Notes: generated by a model from the sequence alone, not told the origin. Numbered from the stretch's first letter, positions 27,534-37,202 are shown. The stretch is DNA of 64,000 bases from Candidatus Bathyarchaeota archaeon (GCA_026414485.1 JAOAIX010000006.1:1-64000); one strand, 5' to 3'. Numbers and translations are program-made.

Positions 27534-28907
27534 TTGTTGATTCCAAAAATTGATCAGAAAATAGGTATAGAAGTTTATGTTGCCTCAACTTTGGGTATCG
27601 GCGGGGTCATTCGACGTAATATAGATGATTTTGTGGTTGAAGAAGTTTTAGTGGATGCCTCTAAAGCTAAAATAGATGCCGCCGAAGGCAAACCGCCTCT
27701 GGGTGCCACCGACGTTAAACAACGTTTTTTGCTTTGTATACTAGTAAAACGAAACTGGGATACGCTAATTGCAGTTAAAAAGGTGGCAAAAGAATTAGGT
27801 ATTGAACCGTCACGAATACAAATTGCAGGAATAAAAGACGCCAAAGCTGTTACTTCTCAATACCTCACAATAGACGGCGTTTCAATTGAAGATGCCTTAA
27901 AAGTCCAGTTTAAAGATTTGAAGTTGCTACCTGTCGGCTATTTTCATCAGCCCTTGTCAGCTTATTTTTTGTTAGGTAACTGTTTCACAATACACATCAG
28001 AAATATTAGTCACTCAAAAGCCACAGTAGAAAACCGTATAAATACTACGATGGCGGAGATAGAGAACATAGGTGGCATTCCTAACTTTTATGGACATCAG
28101 CGCTTTGGTACAACGCGATCAATAACTCATCTTGTAGGTAAAGCTTTGGTTCAAGGTAACCTTAAGAAGGCGGCTATGATTTTTTTAGCAAATCCCAGTT
28201 CCAATGAACATCCATTGTCTAGACAAGCTCGTGCTGATCTACAAAGTAGCCAAAATTTCAAACAAGCTTTGCAGCGTTTTCCGCTGCAACTTCGTTATGA
28301 GCGTATTATGCTTTCGCATTTAGTTGAGCATCAGGATGATTTTTTGGGTGCATTTAGACGATTACCCCTTAAACTGCGTATGCTTTTTGTACAGGCTTAT
28401 CAGTCTTTCTTATTTAACCGTTTTTTGAGTGCTCGAATAAAAAGTGGTTTTTCACTGAGTGAGGCTGAAGTTGGAGATTACGTGGTGAATGTAGAACGCT
28501 CAGGGCTTCCAATGGTGAGAACTGGTCGAATTGTTGATTCTGCATCTTTACGATCGATTAACGATTTAATCAACTCGGGTAAAATGCGAGTGGCGCTGCC
28601 GATCCTTGGTTTTAAACAGAAGCTTTCTGAGGGGGTATCAGGTGAATTGCAATTAAATATTTTAGAAGAGGAAGGAGTTGAACTGCAGAATTTCAAAGTT
28701 GACGTTTTACCTGAGGTTAATTCAAAAGGAGAGTTGCGCGCGATTATTTCTCCAGTGAAATTCTCCTCATACAAAGTTTCAGCGGACATGGTTGCTGAGA
28801 AGAGGAAACAGGTAAGTTTAGAGTTTATGCTTCCTCGTGGTTCTTACGCAACTGTACTTCTGAGGGAGATAATGAAGACGCGTAACCCTATAAAAGCAGG
28901 TTTTTAA
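27534..28907 (+). CDS. truD: tRNA pseudouridine synthase TruD
   Basis: A 457-residue pseudouridine synthase for tRNA position 13 (archaeal TruD/Pus7). The catalytic Asp is D102 in AGIKDAKAVTSQY. The conserved YGHQRFGTTR motif is near 185, and a TRUD insertion domain occupies the C-terminal half. RRNIDDFVVEEV at the N-terminus is also characteristic. The start is TTG 27534. It lies in a run with pth2 and ends 7 bp before the convergent NMN adenylyltransferase gene. Confidence 0.95.
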   Translation: MLIPKIDQKIGIEVYVASTLGIGGVIRRNIDDFVVEEVLVDASKAKIDAAEGKPPLGATDVKQRFLLCILVKRNWDTLIAVKKVAKELGIEPSRIQIAGIKDAKAVTSQYLTIDGVSIEDALKVQFKDLKLLPVGYFHQPLSAYFLLGNCFTIHIRNISHSKATVENRINTTMAEIENIGGIPNFYGHQRFGTTRSITHLVGKALVQGNLKKAAMIFLANPSSNEHPLSRQARADLQSSQNFKQALQRFPLQLRYERIMLSHLVEHQDDFLGAFRRLPLKLRMLFVQAYQSFLFNRFLSARIKSGFSLSEAEVGDYVVNVERSGLPMVRTGRIVDSASLRSINDLINSGKMRVALPILGFKQKLSEGVSGELQLNILEEEGVELQNFKVDVLPEVNSKGELRAIISPVKFSSYKVSADMVAEKRKQVSLEFMLPRGSYATVLLREIMKTRNPIKAGF

Positions 28908-28914
28908 TTCCTGA

Positions 28915-29439
28915 TCAGATCTTGTCTGTCCTGTGTAGGTCACGAAGTCTATTTACGCCGTCAATTTCCATAATGAAGTTTGCAACGCTTTTTGGTACAA
29001 GTGTTCTCCAGTTTTCGTCTAATAGTATTTTTTCGCGAACTGCTGTTGACGAGTAAATTTGTCTCTCAAATAAGGGGATATTTTTCACTTTGTAGCCTGC
29101 TTCCATGAAAAGTCTTCTCGTTAGAGGCTCATTAGAGTAGACGATTTGGAATTTTGGAGTGTAGCCTTCAACAGCGGAGACCCACATCATATGCAAGTGT
29201 ACATCTGGAACAGGAACCACCCATATTCTAGTAAAATCAACTTTGGCTTCTTCTAAAGCACTTCGAATCATGACAAGTCTCTCTCCAGCCGTGAAAGGGT
29301 TGTGAATGTTATGGCTATATTGAGAGCTACCTATAACTATGACAATTTCCTCCACTTCCTTTAGAATACTTTGTATGGCATCTAAATGACCTAGATGGAA
29401 TGGTTGGAATCTGCCAACGTAAAGACCGCGCGTAGGCAT
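28915..29439 (-). CDS. nicotinamide-nucleotide adenylyltransferase
   Basis: A 174-residue archaeal NadM-type NMNAT making NAD from NMN and ATP. It has GLYVGRFQPFHLGHLDAI with the HxGH motif at the N-terminus and the YSSTAVREKI (ISSTxxR) motif in the C-terminal half. NPFTAGERLVMIRSAL in between is typical of the family. It fits with the aspartate dehydrogenase at 51536, which could feed NAD synthesis. It is encoded on the minus strand, downstream of the APC permease (42 bp). Confidence 0.95.
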   Translation of the reverse strand: MPTRGLYVGRFQPFHLGHLDAIQSILKEVEEIVIVIGSSQYSHNIHNPFTAGERLVMIRSALEEAKVDFTRIWVVPVPDVHLHMMWVSAVEGYTPKFQIVYSNEPLTRRLFMEAGYKVKNIPLFERQIYSSTAVREKILLDENWRTLVPKSVANFIMEIDGVNRLRDLHRTDKI

Positions 29440-29481
29440 AATTTACACCCAATAGCTTTTGGTGAACTGTAGCTGCTTTTA

Positions 29482-30795
29482 TTATTTGTGATTAGGAATC
29501 AAGCTTGCTTTGGACTTTTTTTGTTTATTTTTCAATTTTTTTCTCATGTAGTAGTAAACTGTCCCGATTACTAAAAATATGGTGCCTGCAACCCATGCTG
29601 AAGTGGCGATGGTGCAAACAACAACCATTAGAATCAGGCATGTAAATAATCCAAGGAATGACAAGATTTTTGGGTAGAGACGCTTTTTGTTTTTTAATTT
29701 AGTTGCTGAGATATTGGCAAAACAGTACGTAAATAGAAGTGTAAATGTACTAACTGTAACAACCTCTCTGAGATCTACTAAAAGAACCAGCAAAACCATA
29801 ATTGTACCTACAATCCAAATTGAGATATAAGGAGTTCCGAACCGTTGGTGTACCTTACACATTGAAGTGGGTAGGTCTTTTTGTCTAGCCATGGAAAATG
29901 CCATGCGTGAAACTCCTAATACTGCCGTTAATAGAACACTAGCAGTTGCAACTAAAGCACCTGCTGAAACTATTTGTTGCGCCCAAGGGTTTCCTGTGGA
30001 TCCAATGGCTAATGTTAATGGTGATTCTGACCCTTTTAGGGCATTTGATCCAACAAGACCAACTGCTACGAGACCAACAAATATGTAAATTATGGTAGAA
30101 ATTGCAAGCGACAAGAGAATGGCTTTTGGAACAGTTTGCTTAGCATTTTTGACTTCCTCACCGATGACTGCTACTCTAGCAAATCCGCCGTAAGCAAAGA
30201 ACATGAAGTAGGTTCCAAATAGTACTTCTTTTTGTAGTGGTAGAAACGGCTCAAAGTTTGTTGTTTTGACGAAAAATATTCCGTAAATTACGAAGAAGAC
30301 TAAAATAAAAAGTTTGATTAACACTAGGAAATTATTTAGTATTGCTGATTTTCGGACACCTGCGTAGTTTAGAGCTGTAAAAAACAAACAGACAATTGCT
30401 GCTAAGATCTTAGGGGGTGCAATAGGAAGAGTTTCAGTGAAGTAATATGCAAAACCTAAGCTTACTGCTGCTCCGCCAAAAGTGTTGCTTACAAGCCACA
30501 TCCATCCTGTAAGGAACCCTGTAAATGGTGAAACAAGGCGCCGCGTATATTCGTATACACTGCCTTCGACAGGTTGCCATGCTGAGAGCTCTGCGAAACT
30601 CAGTGCAGTAAGCGATGCAATAACAGCTGCAATTAAAATGGAGATTACAACTGCAGAGCCTGCTATTCCCGCTGCAATACCTGTGACAACGAATATTCCG
30701 CCCCCTATTATAGCGCCTATGCTTATAGCGGTGGCGTCCAGAAGGCTTAATGTTGGTTTTAACTGCTTCTGTTCATCTTTTGTCAATATATTCAC
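29482..30795 (-). CDS. APC-superfamily amino-acid permease
   Basis: A 437-residue protein with about 12 transmembrane helices. TM1 has the substrate-site signature SIGAIIGGGIFVVTGIAAG. Further segments include SFAELSAWQPVEGSVYEYTRR (loop after TM2) and FFAYGGFARVAVIGEEVKNA (TM6 region), both hallmarks of the amino-acid/polyamine/organocation superfamily. Substrate cannot be read. A basic lysine-rich tail ends the protein. The NMNAT gene lies 42 bp downstream and may share its transcript. Confidence 0.92.
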   Translation of the reverse strand: MNILTKDEQKQLKPTLSLLDATAISIGAIIGGGIFVVTGIAAGIAGSAVVISILIAAVIASLTALSFAELSAWQPVEGSVYEYTRRLVSPFTGFLTGWMWLVSNTFGGAAVSLGFAYYFTETLPIAPPKILAAIVCLFFTALNYAGVRKSAILNNFLVLIKLFILVFFVIYGIFFVKTTNFEPFLPLQKEVLFGTYFMFFAYGGFARVAVIGEEVKNAKQTVPKAILLSLAISTIIYIFVGLVAVGLVGSNALKGSESPLTLAIGSTGNPWAQQIVSAGALVATASVLLTAVLGVSRMAFSMARQKDLPTSMCKVHQRFGTPYISIWIVGTIMVLLVLLVDLREVVTVSTFTLLFTYCFANISATKLKNKKRLYPKILSFLGLFTCLILMVVVCTIATSAWVAGTIFLVIGTVYYYMRKKLKNKQKKSKASLIPNHK

Positions 30796-30967
30796 GTGAG
30801 GTTAATGTAGGATTATGGTTGTTTGGATTTATGTTGTTTTTGGGTAACTTTATTGAGTTGCCTGAGAACAAAAATAATTAACTAAATATCTAGTTTACAT
30901 TTTACCCCTCTGAGTGCTACAATATCTTTTTTAGGCTTAGCCTTTACACTTATCGCCGTGCATTAAG

Positions 30968-31996
30968 ATGTCCACAACAGCTAATTGGGTTCCCACAGAC
31001 GGTGATACTTTCGTAACCAAGGAAGGTTTTATATTCAACACACTAGGATATGAACATCCGCTAGGTGTTGTGTTTGCATTTCTCAAATACATTCCAGCAG
31101 AATACCAGAAGCTCTTTAATGTGGAGATGCTGGAGCGCACTTGGAGTTTTGGCGGCAAGCAGCTTTTCCGAGCTGAGAAACTCTACACCGCAGAAAACTA
31201 CAAGTCTTTTGTGGAGACTTTTCGCAAAAACTTCCCAGAATATCTTTACTATTGCTATTTACGGCACAAAGAGCTCATCAGTGTTCCTGTTAATCGCATA
31301 GAAAAAGTTTTCGTACCAAAAGAGCGACTCCAATATCTAATGGGTTTGGAGAAGCGGGACCGCATCCAAACTTTAGCGTTGGAACTTGTTGAATTAATTT
31401 CTAAAGAGTCAAACGTCAATATGCAGGATCTAGGCATTCACGGCTCCATAGCTTTAGGTATGCACAGTGAAGAAAGCGACATAGACTTTGTTGTTTTAGG
31501 CTCCAAAAACTTCCGCAAAGTTGAAGCAACCATAGACCGTCTTGTAGAGGCGGGAACGTTGCGTTATCTATTCAGCAATCGTCTAGATAGGGCTCGAAAA
31601 TTCAAGGGTAAATACAAAGACAAAATCTGGATGTACACAGCTACCCGAAAGCCTGAGGAGTTTCCTCCTCCCTACGGCACTTTAAGATTTTCAGTTATGC
31701 ATCCAGTAAAGTTTGAATGCATCATAAGTGATGACTCTGAAGCCATCTTTCGCCCAGCTATATACAAATTCACCAACTACAAACCTCTAGATAAAAAATC
31801 CGAACTATCTGCTGATCGTCTTCCTGTTTCAATAATATCTAACATCGGTTGCTATCGAAACGTAGCTCGAAACGGTGACCGCGTCAAAGTTTCAGGGGTT
31901 CTTGAACGTGTAGAATCAAACAAAACAGGCGAAGTTTTCTACCAAGTCGTGGTAGGTACAGCAACTACGGAGGAAGAATACATTTGTCCTCTGTGA
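30968..31996 (+). CDS. pol-beta-type nucleotidyltransferase, paralogue 1
   Basis: A 342-residue uncharacterised archaeal protein. The N-terminal domain (1-100) starts [20 protein letters not shown]. The central nucleotidyltransferase core has [11 protein letters not shown] and [11 protein letters not shown] (G159-S160, D171, D173), the GS...DxD signature. A likely third carboxylate lies in [13 protein letters not shown]. The C-terminal segment [13 protein letters not shown]...EVFYQVVVG looks like an OB-type barrel. It overlaps the start of paralogue 2 by 13 bp. No substrate is known. It might transfer a nucleotide or a CitG-derived prosthetic group; see the CitG-like gene at 34174. Confidence 0.85.
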   Translation: MSTTANWVPTDGDTFVTKEGFIFNTLGYEHPLGVVFAFLKYIPAEYQKLFNVEMLERTWSFGGKQLFRAEKLYTAENYKSFVETFRKNFPEYLYYCYLRHKELISVPVNRIEKVFVPKERLQYLMGLEKRDRIQTLALELVELISKESNVNMQDLGIHGSIALGMHSEESDIDFVVLGSKNFRKVEATIDRLVEAGTLRYLFSNRLDRARKFKGKYKDKIWMYTATRKPEEFPPPYGTLRFSVMHPVKFECIISDDSEAIFRPAIYKFTNYKPLDKKSELSADRLPVSIISNIGCYRNVARNGDRVKVSGVLERVESNKTGEVFYQVVVGTATTEEEYICPL

Positions 31997-33072
31997 AGTT
32001 GAGAGATCGGGACAGCATAGTCACCAAAGAAGGCTTAATTTTCCGTGTGTTTGGTTACAGTCATCCATCAAACGCCTACATATGCGATGCAGAATATGCT
32101 TCGTCTGAAATCTTCAAATCTTCTGACCCGCGTGCTCCCAGAGATGGCGCGGGCAAAAGCAACCTTTTCTACAAATTTTATGACGACGAAGGCTGGAAAT
32201 TCATCCACAAAAACTATCCACGATATGCAATTACGCATGAGATGCTTGGAGTCACTGTATTAGGCGTAAATCGGGCTTACATATCAGAAGTGCGTGAGCC
32301 TTCAGTACGACTAAAGGAGCTTGTTGCTGTGGAGCCCGCAGACAAGCTACATGCTGCCACACTACGAGTATTAAATGTCTCACTTAAGCGGTCGGGTTTA
32401 TCCGTTGACAACTTTGGGGTGTTTGGTTCTATACTTCATGGTTTTCATCATCCTGATTACTCGGATATTGACCTGATTATTTACGGTAGAAGGCAAATCG
32501 AGAAAATGCGGCAAGCCCTTGAGGTTCTTTACGCAGAACATGATTCAGGTTTCAGAAACGAATTTGAAACTGATGCTGCAATAGCCGGAAAAAAATGGCG
32601 TTTCAAGAATTTTACTCCAAAAGAGTTTTTGTGGCACCAGAAGCGCAAATTTATCTACGCCTTATACGACGACAAAGCACAAAGCGGGCGTGTCATCAAA
32701 GCTGAGTTTGAGCCAGTCAAAAAATGGAAAGAAATCAAAAACGAATATAACCCACAAACCAAAATTGTGCCCAAAGATTGGGTACGAATCAAAGCACGAA
32801 TAACAGAGGATGTTGACGCACCTTTTATTCCCTCTGTTTACAGTATAGAACCACTTGAAGTACTAAGTGGCTCAAGAACTGTGTTGGAAGCCACACGTGT
32901 GATATCCTACCTGGAAGAGTTCAGGCAACAAGTGCAAAAAGACGAAACCGTGATAGTTGAAGGTAATCTAGAAGAAGTTGTCTCGACAAAAGGTAGTTTC
33001 CATCAAATAGCTCTGACTTATTGCCCACGTTACTACGAGCAAACTCTCAAAGTTGCAAATCTAACTTTTTGA
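31984..33072 (+). CDS. pol-beta-type nucleotidyltransferase, paralogue 2
   Basis: A 362-residue paralogue of the preceding gene with the same layout. N-terminal [20 protein letters not shown] is followed by the catalytic core [20 protein letters not shown] (G148-S149, D161, D163) and a C-terminal OB-like segment with [11 protein letters not shown]. The start is TTG 31984 or GTG 31993, inside the end of paralogue 1, with GGAGGAAG upstream, so translation is coupled. Its 3' end overlaps the convergent paralogue 3 by 12 bp. Function unknown. Confidence 0.85.
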   Translation: MSSVKLRDRDSIVTKEGLIFRVFGYSHPSNAYICDAEYASSEIFKSSDPRAPRDGAGKSNLFYKFYDDEGWKFIHKNYPRYAITHEMLGVTVLGVNRAYISEVREPSVRLKELVAVEPADKLHAATLRVLNVSLKRSGLSVDNFGVFGSILHGFHHPDYSDIDLIIYGRRQIEKMRQALEVLYAEHDSGFRNEFETDAAIAGKKWRFKNFTPKEFLWHQKRKFIYALYDDKAQSGRVIKAEFEPVKKWKEIKNEYNPQTKIVPKDWVRIKARITEDVDAPFIPSVYSIEPLEVLSGSRTVLEATRVISYLEEFRQQVQKDETVIVEGNLEEVVSTKGSFHQIALTYCPRYYEQTLKVANLTF

Positions 33073-34080
33073 TAACACCATATAATCCGATGGTTTATTG
33101 CCAATAATTACTCTGTAGTATTCGTGCATATTTCGCTTATCTGTGACATGTTCAATTTTACCTTGCGCCGTTATTTTCTCGCCAATCTTTGCTTGTTCAC
33201 AGAATCTACCGCGAAAACTAGTAATCTCAGATATGCCCTCCTTTTTTGGTCCCTCCAAAACTTTGACATCACCTATCTGGTATCTACACGGGGTGAAAAG
33301 CGCCTCAGAATCATCTTTGATGGTTGCTGCTAATTTGACGTGGCCTGCATCCTCGTAGTAAACATCACCATATTGTTCATCAGCTTCATTCCAGTCCTTC
33401 ACAAAACGCACAAAATAGTCCACGTCACTGTACATGCCTTGGAATGCTTTACGCATTTCAACCTTCACGAAGTCCTCGAAGTCCATATAAGTATCTTTTG
33501 AACGAAAATCAAACAACTTCTGTAGTTCAACCGTAGTGTATGGCCTGAACTGTGAAGCACTATTTTTCAGTAATTCTTGTAGTGCAAAATAAGCCTTGCG
33601 GCAATTTGTAGTACCGTACACAAGTGGGTCAATGTCGCTTTTAAAAGTGAACAACCCCGCCATTATTGAACCTGAAATGCCTATGCTGCTCCACGGAATA
33701 TCGGCAGCTTCTTTGAGCGCTTCAGCTAACATCACAGCTTTACGCTCCAAATCTTCCAGTTTGCTAGCTGTGCGCAATTTAGCAAGCCTCTCAATTGGGT
33801 CAAAACGCTCCACTATGATGTCAACTGGAACCTCGCAAAGAGTCGAGCCAAACACGGGATCATAAACAATAAACTGTGGCGCGTGCTTCTGCAGATACTG
33901 AAAACGCTCTGAAAGGTTGTACACTTTACCATAAAAGTTGTCCCCCCTACCGCGGTTTCCCTCAGGCGAGGGTATGTAGCGAGGAAAAGCGATAACTTTG
34001 TTTGGAGGATGCACCAACCCTTTAACATCAAAGATTATGTTATCTTTAGTCTTGATGAGGTCGCCTTCTCGTACACGCAC
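33061..34080 (-). CDS. pol-beta-type nucleotidyltransferase, paralogue 3
   Basis: The open frame extends to ATG 34158 (365 residues). I prefer GTG 34080 (339 residues) because the paralogues begin just before the GDxxxTKxxxIF segment, and because a TTTATTA box near 34128-34135 would place transcription start around 34105. The catalytic core is IGISGSIMAGLFTFKSDIDP (DxD at 149 and 151 from GTG 34080). A Pro follows the second Asp, unlike the hydrophobic residue in the other two. The C-terminal GEKITAQGKIEHV segment matches the OB-like ends of the paralogues. It is divergent from the CitG-like gene and overlaps paralogue 2 convergently. Confidence 0.82.
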   Translation of the reverse strand: MRVREGDLIKTKDNIIFDVKGLVHPPNKVIAFPRYIPSPEGNRGRGDNFYGKVYNLSERFQYLQKHAPQFIVYDPVFGSTLCEVPVDIIVERFDPIERLAKLRTASKLEDLERKAVMLAEALKEAADIPWSSIGISGSIMAGLFTFKSDIDPLVYGTTNCRKAYFALQELLKNSASQFRPYTTVELQKLFDFRSKDTYMDFEDFVKVEMRKAFQGMYSDVDYFVRFVKDWNEADEQYGDVYYEDAGHVKLAATIKDDSEALFTPCRYQIGDVKVLEGPKKEGISEITSFRGRFCEQAKIGEKITAQGKIEHVTDKRNMHEYYRVIIGNKPSDYMVLSKS

Positions 34081-34173
34081 AATAAACACCAATGAGCTTC
34101 TAACCGCCTTAGCACCCAACACAACGCTAATAAACTTTTTCAACGGTACATCCAACATCGGTGTCAGAAATTA

Positions 34174-35124
34174 ATGCCTGCTGTTGACAAAGCCAAACAC
34201 GTCTCTCAATGTCTACAACTTGCCATCCTCCTCGAAGTAAGCACAAACAAACCAGGTAACGTAAACTTCAATGTAGGCTTTGCAGATACTCGCTCCGAAC
34301 ATTTTCTTGCTTCAGCCGTGGCAGCAGCTCCCGCTTTTGAGGATGCAACAAAACGTGGCATACAAATCTCAAGTAAAAAACTCCCACTCAGCAAGGCAGG
34401 AATAGGTGAAATAATTAAAAACTGCGTAACAGACATAAAGGCATGGCAAAGTGGCGGCAACACACTTCTTGGAACGGTTATGTTGCTTGTTCCCATAGCA
34501 GTAGCCGCAGGCATGACCAACACAAAAAACGACTTCCTTTTTAATATAGACAAGCTGCGGCAAAACTTAAAAATCGCTGTTGAAGCCACCACTGCCCAAG
34601 ATGCCGTTAACCTCTACGAGGCCGTAAACATAGCGAACCCAAGTGGACTTAACACTTTAACAGAACTTGACGTCAATAATCCACAATCTAAACAACAACT
34701 CATCAAAGAAGACATTTCACTTTTTAAAGTTTTTCAGATAGGTGCTTCATACGATGACATCTGCTACGAGTGGGTCAACAACTATCCAGTAACGTTCACC
34801 CAAGCCTACCCTTATTTACTGCAGACGCTCAAAACAAAAGGTGACTTAAATAGAGCTATCGTTCATACATTCCTCAAAGTCCTCGCCGAACATCCCGACA
34901 CCTTTATAGCACGAAAAGTAGGCAAACAAAAAGCCCAGGAAATCTCACAAGACGCCCAAATAGCTCTCGAACAAGGGGGATTGGAAACGCTTGCAGGTAG
35001 AAAAGCAATAAACGATTTAGACCAAAAACTTCGCAGTTCAGGAAATCGCCTAAATCCTGGTACCACCGCTGATATAATTGCGGCCACATTGTCGCTGTGT
35101 ACCCTAAGCGGTTTTAGACCGTAA
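34174..35124 (+). CDS. CitG/MdcB-like triphosphoribosyl-dephospho-CoA synthase family protein
   Basis: A 316-residue helical protein of the ATP:dephospho-CoA triphosphoribosyl transferase family. N-terminal LAILLEVSTNKPGNVNFNVG matches the E-(V/A)-xxxPKPGxV motif. Mid-protein there are GGNTLLGTVMLLVPIA and YEAVNIANPSGLN; the C-terminus has GGLETLAGRKAINDLDQKLR and NPGTTADIIAA. Bacterial CitG makes the precursor of the citrate-lyase/malonate-decarboxylase prosthetic group. Archaeal members have no established role, and no lyase subunits are seen here. It is divergent from paralogue 3 of the nucleotidyltransferases, and its 3' end overlaps mobA by 21 bp. Confidence 0.85.
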   Translation: MPAVDKAKHVSQCLQLAILLEVSTNKPGNVNFNVGFADTRSEHFLASAVAAAPAFEDATKRGIQISSKKLPLSKAGIGEIIKNCVTDIKAWQSGGNTLLGTVMLLVPIAVAAGMTNTKNDFLFNIDKLRQNLKIAVEATTAQDAVNLYEAVNIANPSGLNTLTELDVNNPQSKQQLIKEDISLFKVFQIGASYDDICYEWVNNYPVTFTQAYPYLLQTLKTKGDLNRAIVHTFLKVLAEHPDTFIARKVGKQKAQEISQDAQIALEQGGLETLAGRKAINDLDQKLRSSGNRLNPGTTADIIAATLSLCTLSGFRP

Positions 35125-36159
35125 CTCAGCAAGGCGCAATTCGCACCACAATTTATCAGAACGTGCTCGCTTGGCCAGAAACACGCACCCACATTTCTCA
35201 TAAACTCGTGCTTCAAACTCGTAGTTTTCGGCGGCTTTTCGAAGTGCTTCTTTTACAGCGCATGCATATTCCGCTTCATTTTGCTTCATTAAACTGTCTA
35301 AAGAACTTTTGACTTCATTTTCCCTGCTTAAGGCTGCCCAAAAAAACATTTTTTTTCTCTCAAAAACAGTTGCACACAAAGAAAACCTGGTAGCTGCTTC
35401 GGAAAACTTGCCCTCCTGGAAAAACGCTGCTGCTTCCTTAAGCTGATTCAGTTCTACAACAGGTAGCGAACCCAAATCTGTCCTGTGGTTCATTTTCACT
35501 GGTCCGTCAACACATCGCGGCTGTAGTTTCACCAAATCTTCTCGAGAATTAATATTAACAAAACTTTTCAACTCAGGATCAATTCTCATAATTTCTCCAA
35601 CTATGGCTACAAAATTAGCTTTTAAAGCGCCCCGTATTACATCGTCTGACCGTTGCCGTTTTAAGCTACAAAGTGTCTCCACAATTTCTAACGCGCTATC
35701 TTTTTTGAGAACCATGTTGAGCGTTTCCAATCTCCCGTTAGGCCAAACAGGAACCACCACCAGAGAGTCTCTTATCTCTTCAAACATATACTCTATAATG
35801 GCAGGTTGCGCAAGGGGCATATCAGCAGGAAGTGTAACGCATAACTCTGCATCTATCGCTTTCAGACCAGTATAGATAGCTATTAGTGGTCCACCTAAAC
35901 GATCAATTTTTTCATCAACAACTACTTTGATGTTTTCTATGCTGTTTTCCGATAGAATTTTCACATATTGTGTCTTGCGTGCTTCATCATTAACACATAC
36001 CACAACATCATCAACAACTTTGCCCAAGTTTCTTAGTACATGAATAACTAACGGTTTCTCTGCAAGCTTTGCAAGGGCTTTATCTTGCCACTCTTCATTT
36101 TTTTCCTGAAATCGTTCTGCTCTCCCCCCCGCAAGTACAATTCCCGCCCGTTTAATCAT
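35104..36159 (-). CDS. mobA: MobA-like molybdenum-cofactor guanylyltransferase with helical C-terminal extension
   Basis: 351 residues. The first ~200 form a MobA/NTP-transferase domain, starting IVLAGGRAERFQEKNEEW, with LPADMPLA and NINSREDL. MobA adds GMP or CMP to molybdopterin for Mo/W enzymes. The last ~120 residues are alanine- and charge-rich helices (LNQLKEAAAFFQEGKFSEAA, then FEARVYEKCGCVFLAKRARS) that look like a TPR-type hairpin array and are not part of standard MobA (about 190-200 residues). It is divergent from fdhD, and both would serve a bis-pterin enzyme such as FwdB. A MobA-like transferase with another substrate remains possible. Confidence 0.8.
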   Translation of the reverse strand: MIKRAGIVLAGGRAERFQEKNEEWQDKALAKLAEKPLVIHVLRNLGKVVDDVVVCVNDEARKTQYVKILSENSIENIKVVVDEKIDRLGGPLIAIYTGLKAIDAELCVTLPADMPLAQPAIIEYMFEEIRDSLVVVPVWPNGRLETLNMVLKKDSALEIVETLCSLKRQRSDDVIRGALKANFVAIVGEIMRIDPELKSFVNINSREDLVKLQPRCVDGPVKMNHRTDLGSLPVVELNQLKEAAAFFQEGKFSEAATRFSLCATVFERKKMFFWAALSRENEVKSSLDSLMKQNEAEYACAVKEALRKAAENYEFEARVYEKCGCVFLAKRARSDKLWCELRLAELRSKTA

Positions 36160-36287
36160 GTAACGTGTGCCCTCACAATAATTGACTTTTCAAAGTTACT
36201 GATGAGTTTTCACTTAACTTATTTTGGATTTCCGTTAAATATTCTAAAGAGTGCATCTCACAACAGTTAATATCATACATCTGCCTT

Positions 36288-36298
36288 TGAAATATAAA
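36288..36298 (+). promoter_or_regulatory. box A for fdhD
   Basis: AAATATAAAAG about 35-40 bp upstream of TTG 36330, within the 170-bp divergent gap shared with mobA. Confidence 0.45.
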
Positions 36299-36329
36299 AG
36301 GTAAAAACAAAAATAGCGGGCACTTACCA

Positions 36330-37118
36330 TTGTCTAGACAAGTCAAAATTAAAAAACTCAGCTTGTTTACAGGTAAAACAGAAGATACCACTGATTATGT
36401 CGCTGAAGAAAAACCTCTGCATTTGTTTGTGAACACTACCTTTTGGGCAACAATTCTCTGCTCTCCAACATCTCTCAGGGAACTAGCAGTAGGCCACCTG
36501 CTCTCCGAGGGAGTACTTAAATCAACTCAAGAAGTTACAGATGTAATTCTTAAAGAGGCAGATGGTATTTGCTACGTTAAACTGAAACCAACTGTTGAGG
36601 TGGCGGATCGAGTGCGACTCTCTAGGCTTCACACTCGTGTAATTCCTTCAGCATGTGGTAGTGGCTCTCCTTACCAATTTACCGGAAGAACCCCAAAAGT
36701 CGACTCACCTCTTATTGTTAGCGCCCAAATAATTTTCAATAGTGTTAATCAGTTGAACTTCAGAGCTGAAGGTTTCAGGCAAACAGGTGGTCTTCACGTC
36801 GCAGCGATCTATAAAGCTGATGGTTCAATGATTGCGTTAGCTGAGGACGTCGGCAGGCACAACGCAGTTGATAAAGTCATTGGTATGGTAGCCCTTAAGC
36901 AGGGTAATTTTAGTGAATATTTTTTAGCTTTAAGCGGACGTATATCAGGGGATGTAGTTTTTAAGGCCGCAAAAGTGGGGTTGCCAATAGTGGCTTCTTT
37001 GTCAGCAGCGCTTTCTTCAGGAATTGATATGGCTGAAACAACCAACTTGACATTGGTTGGATTTGTACGAGGAAAACGAATGAACATTTACTCAGCTCCA
37101 GAGAGAATAACTGTTTAG
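36330..37118 (+). CDS. fdhD: FdhD-like sulfurtransferase for Mo/W-pterin enzymes
   Basis: A 262-residue protein. FdhD passes sulfur from a cysteine desulfurase to the molybdenum cofactor of formate-dehydrogenase-type enzymes. Conserved stretches are LREL(A)VGHLLSEG near 49-61, the cysteine loop IPSACGSGSPYQF (C109), and GGLHVAAIY...EDVGRHNAVDKVIG. The second cysteine of the usual CxxC pair is absent (CGSG). The start is TTG 36330. It is divergent from mobA and near fwdB, the only bis-pterin enzyme in the window, so FwdB is a plausible client. Confidence 0.92.
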   Translation: MSRQVKIKKLSLFTGKTEDTTDYVAEEKPLHLFVNTTFWATILCSPTSLRELAVGHLLSEGVLKSTQEVTDVILKEADGICYVKLKPTVEVADRVRLSRLHTRVIPSACGSGSPYQFTGRTPKVDSPLIVSAQIIFNSVNQLNFRAEGFRQTGGLHVAAIYKADGSMIALAEDVGRHNAVDKVIGMVALKQGNFSEYFLALSGRISGDVVFKAAKVGLPIVASLSAALSSGIDMAETTNLTLVGFVRGKRMNIYSAPERITV

Positions 37119-37202
37119 TTGCCCGCTTCAAACAATCAATTTGTTAAAAAAAGTTGTTTAGAATCTTCCTATGTCTTTATTCATTAAGAATTTGGCGAAT
37201 GC

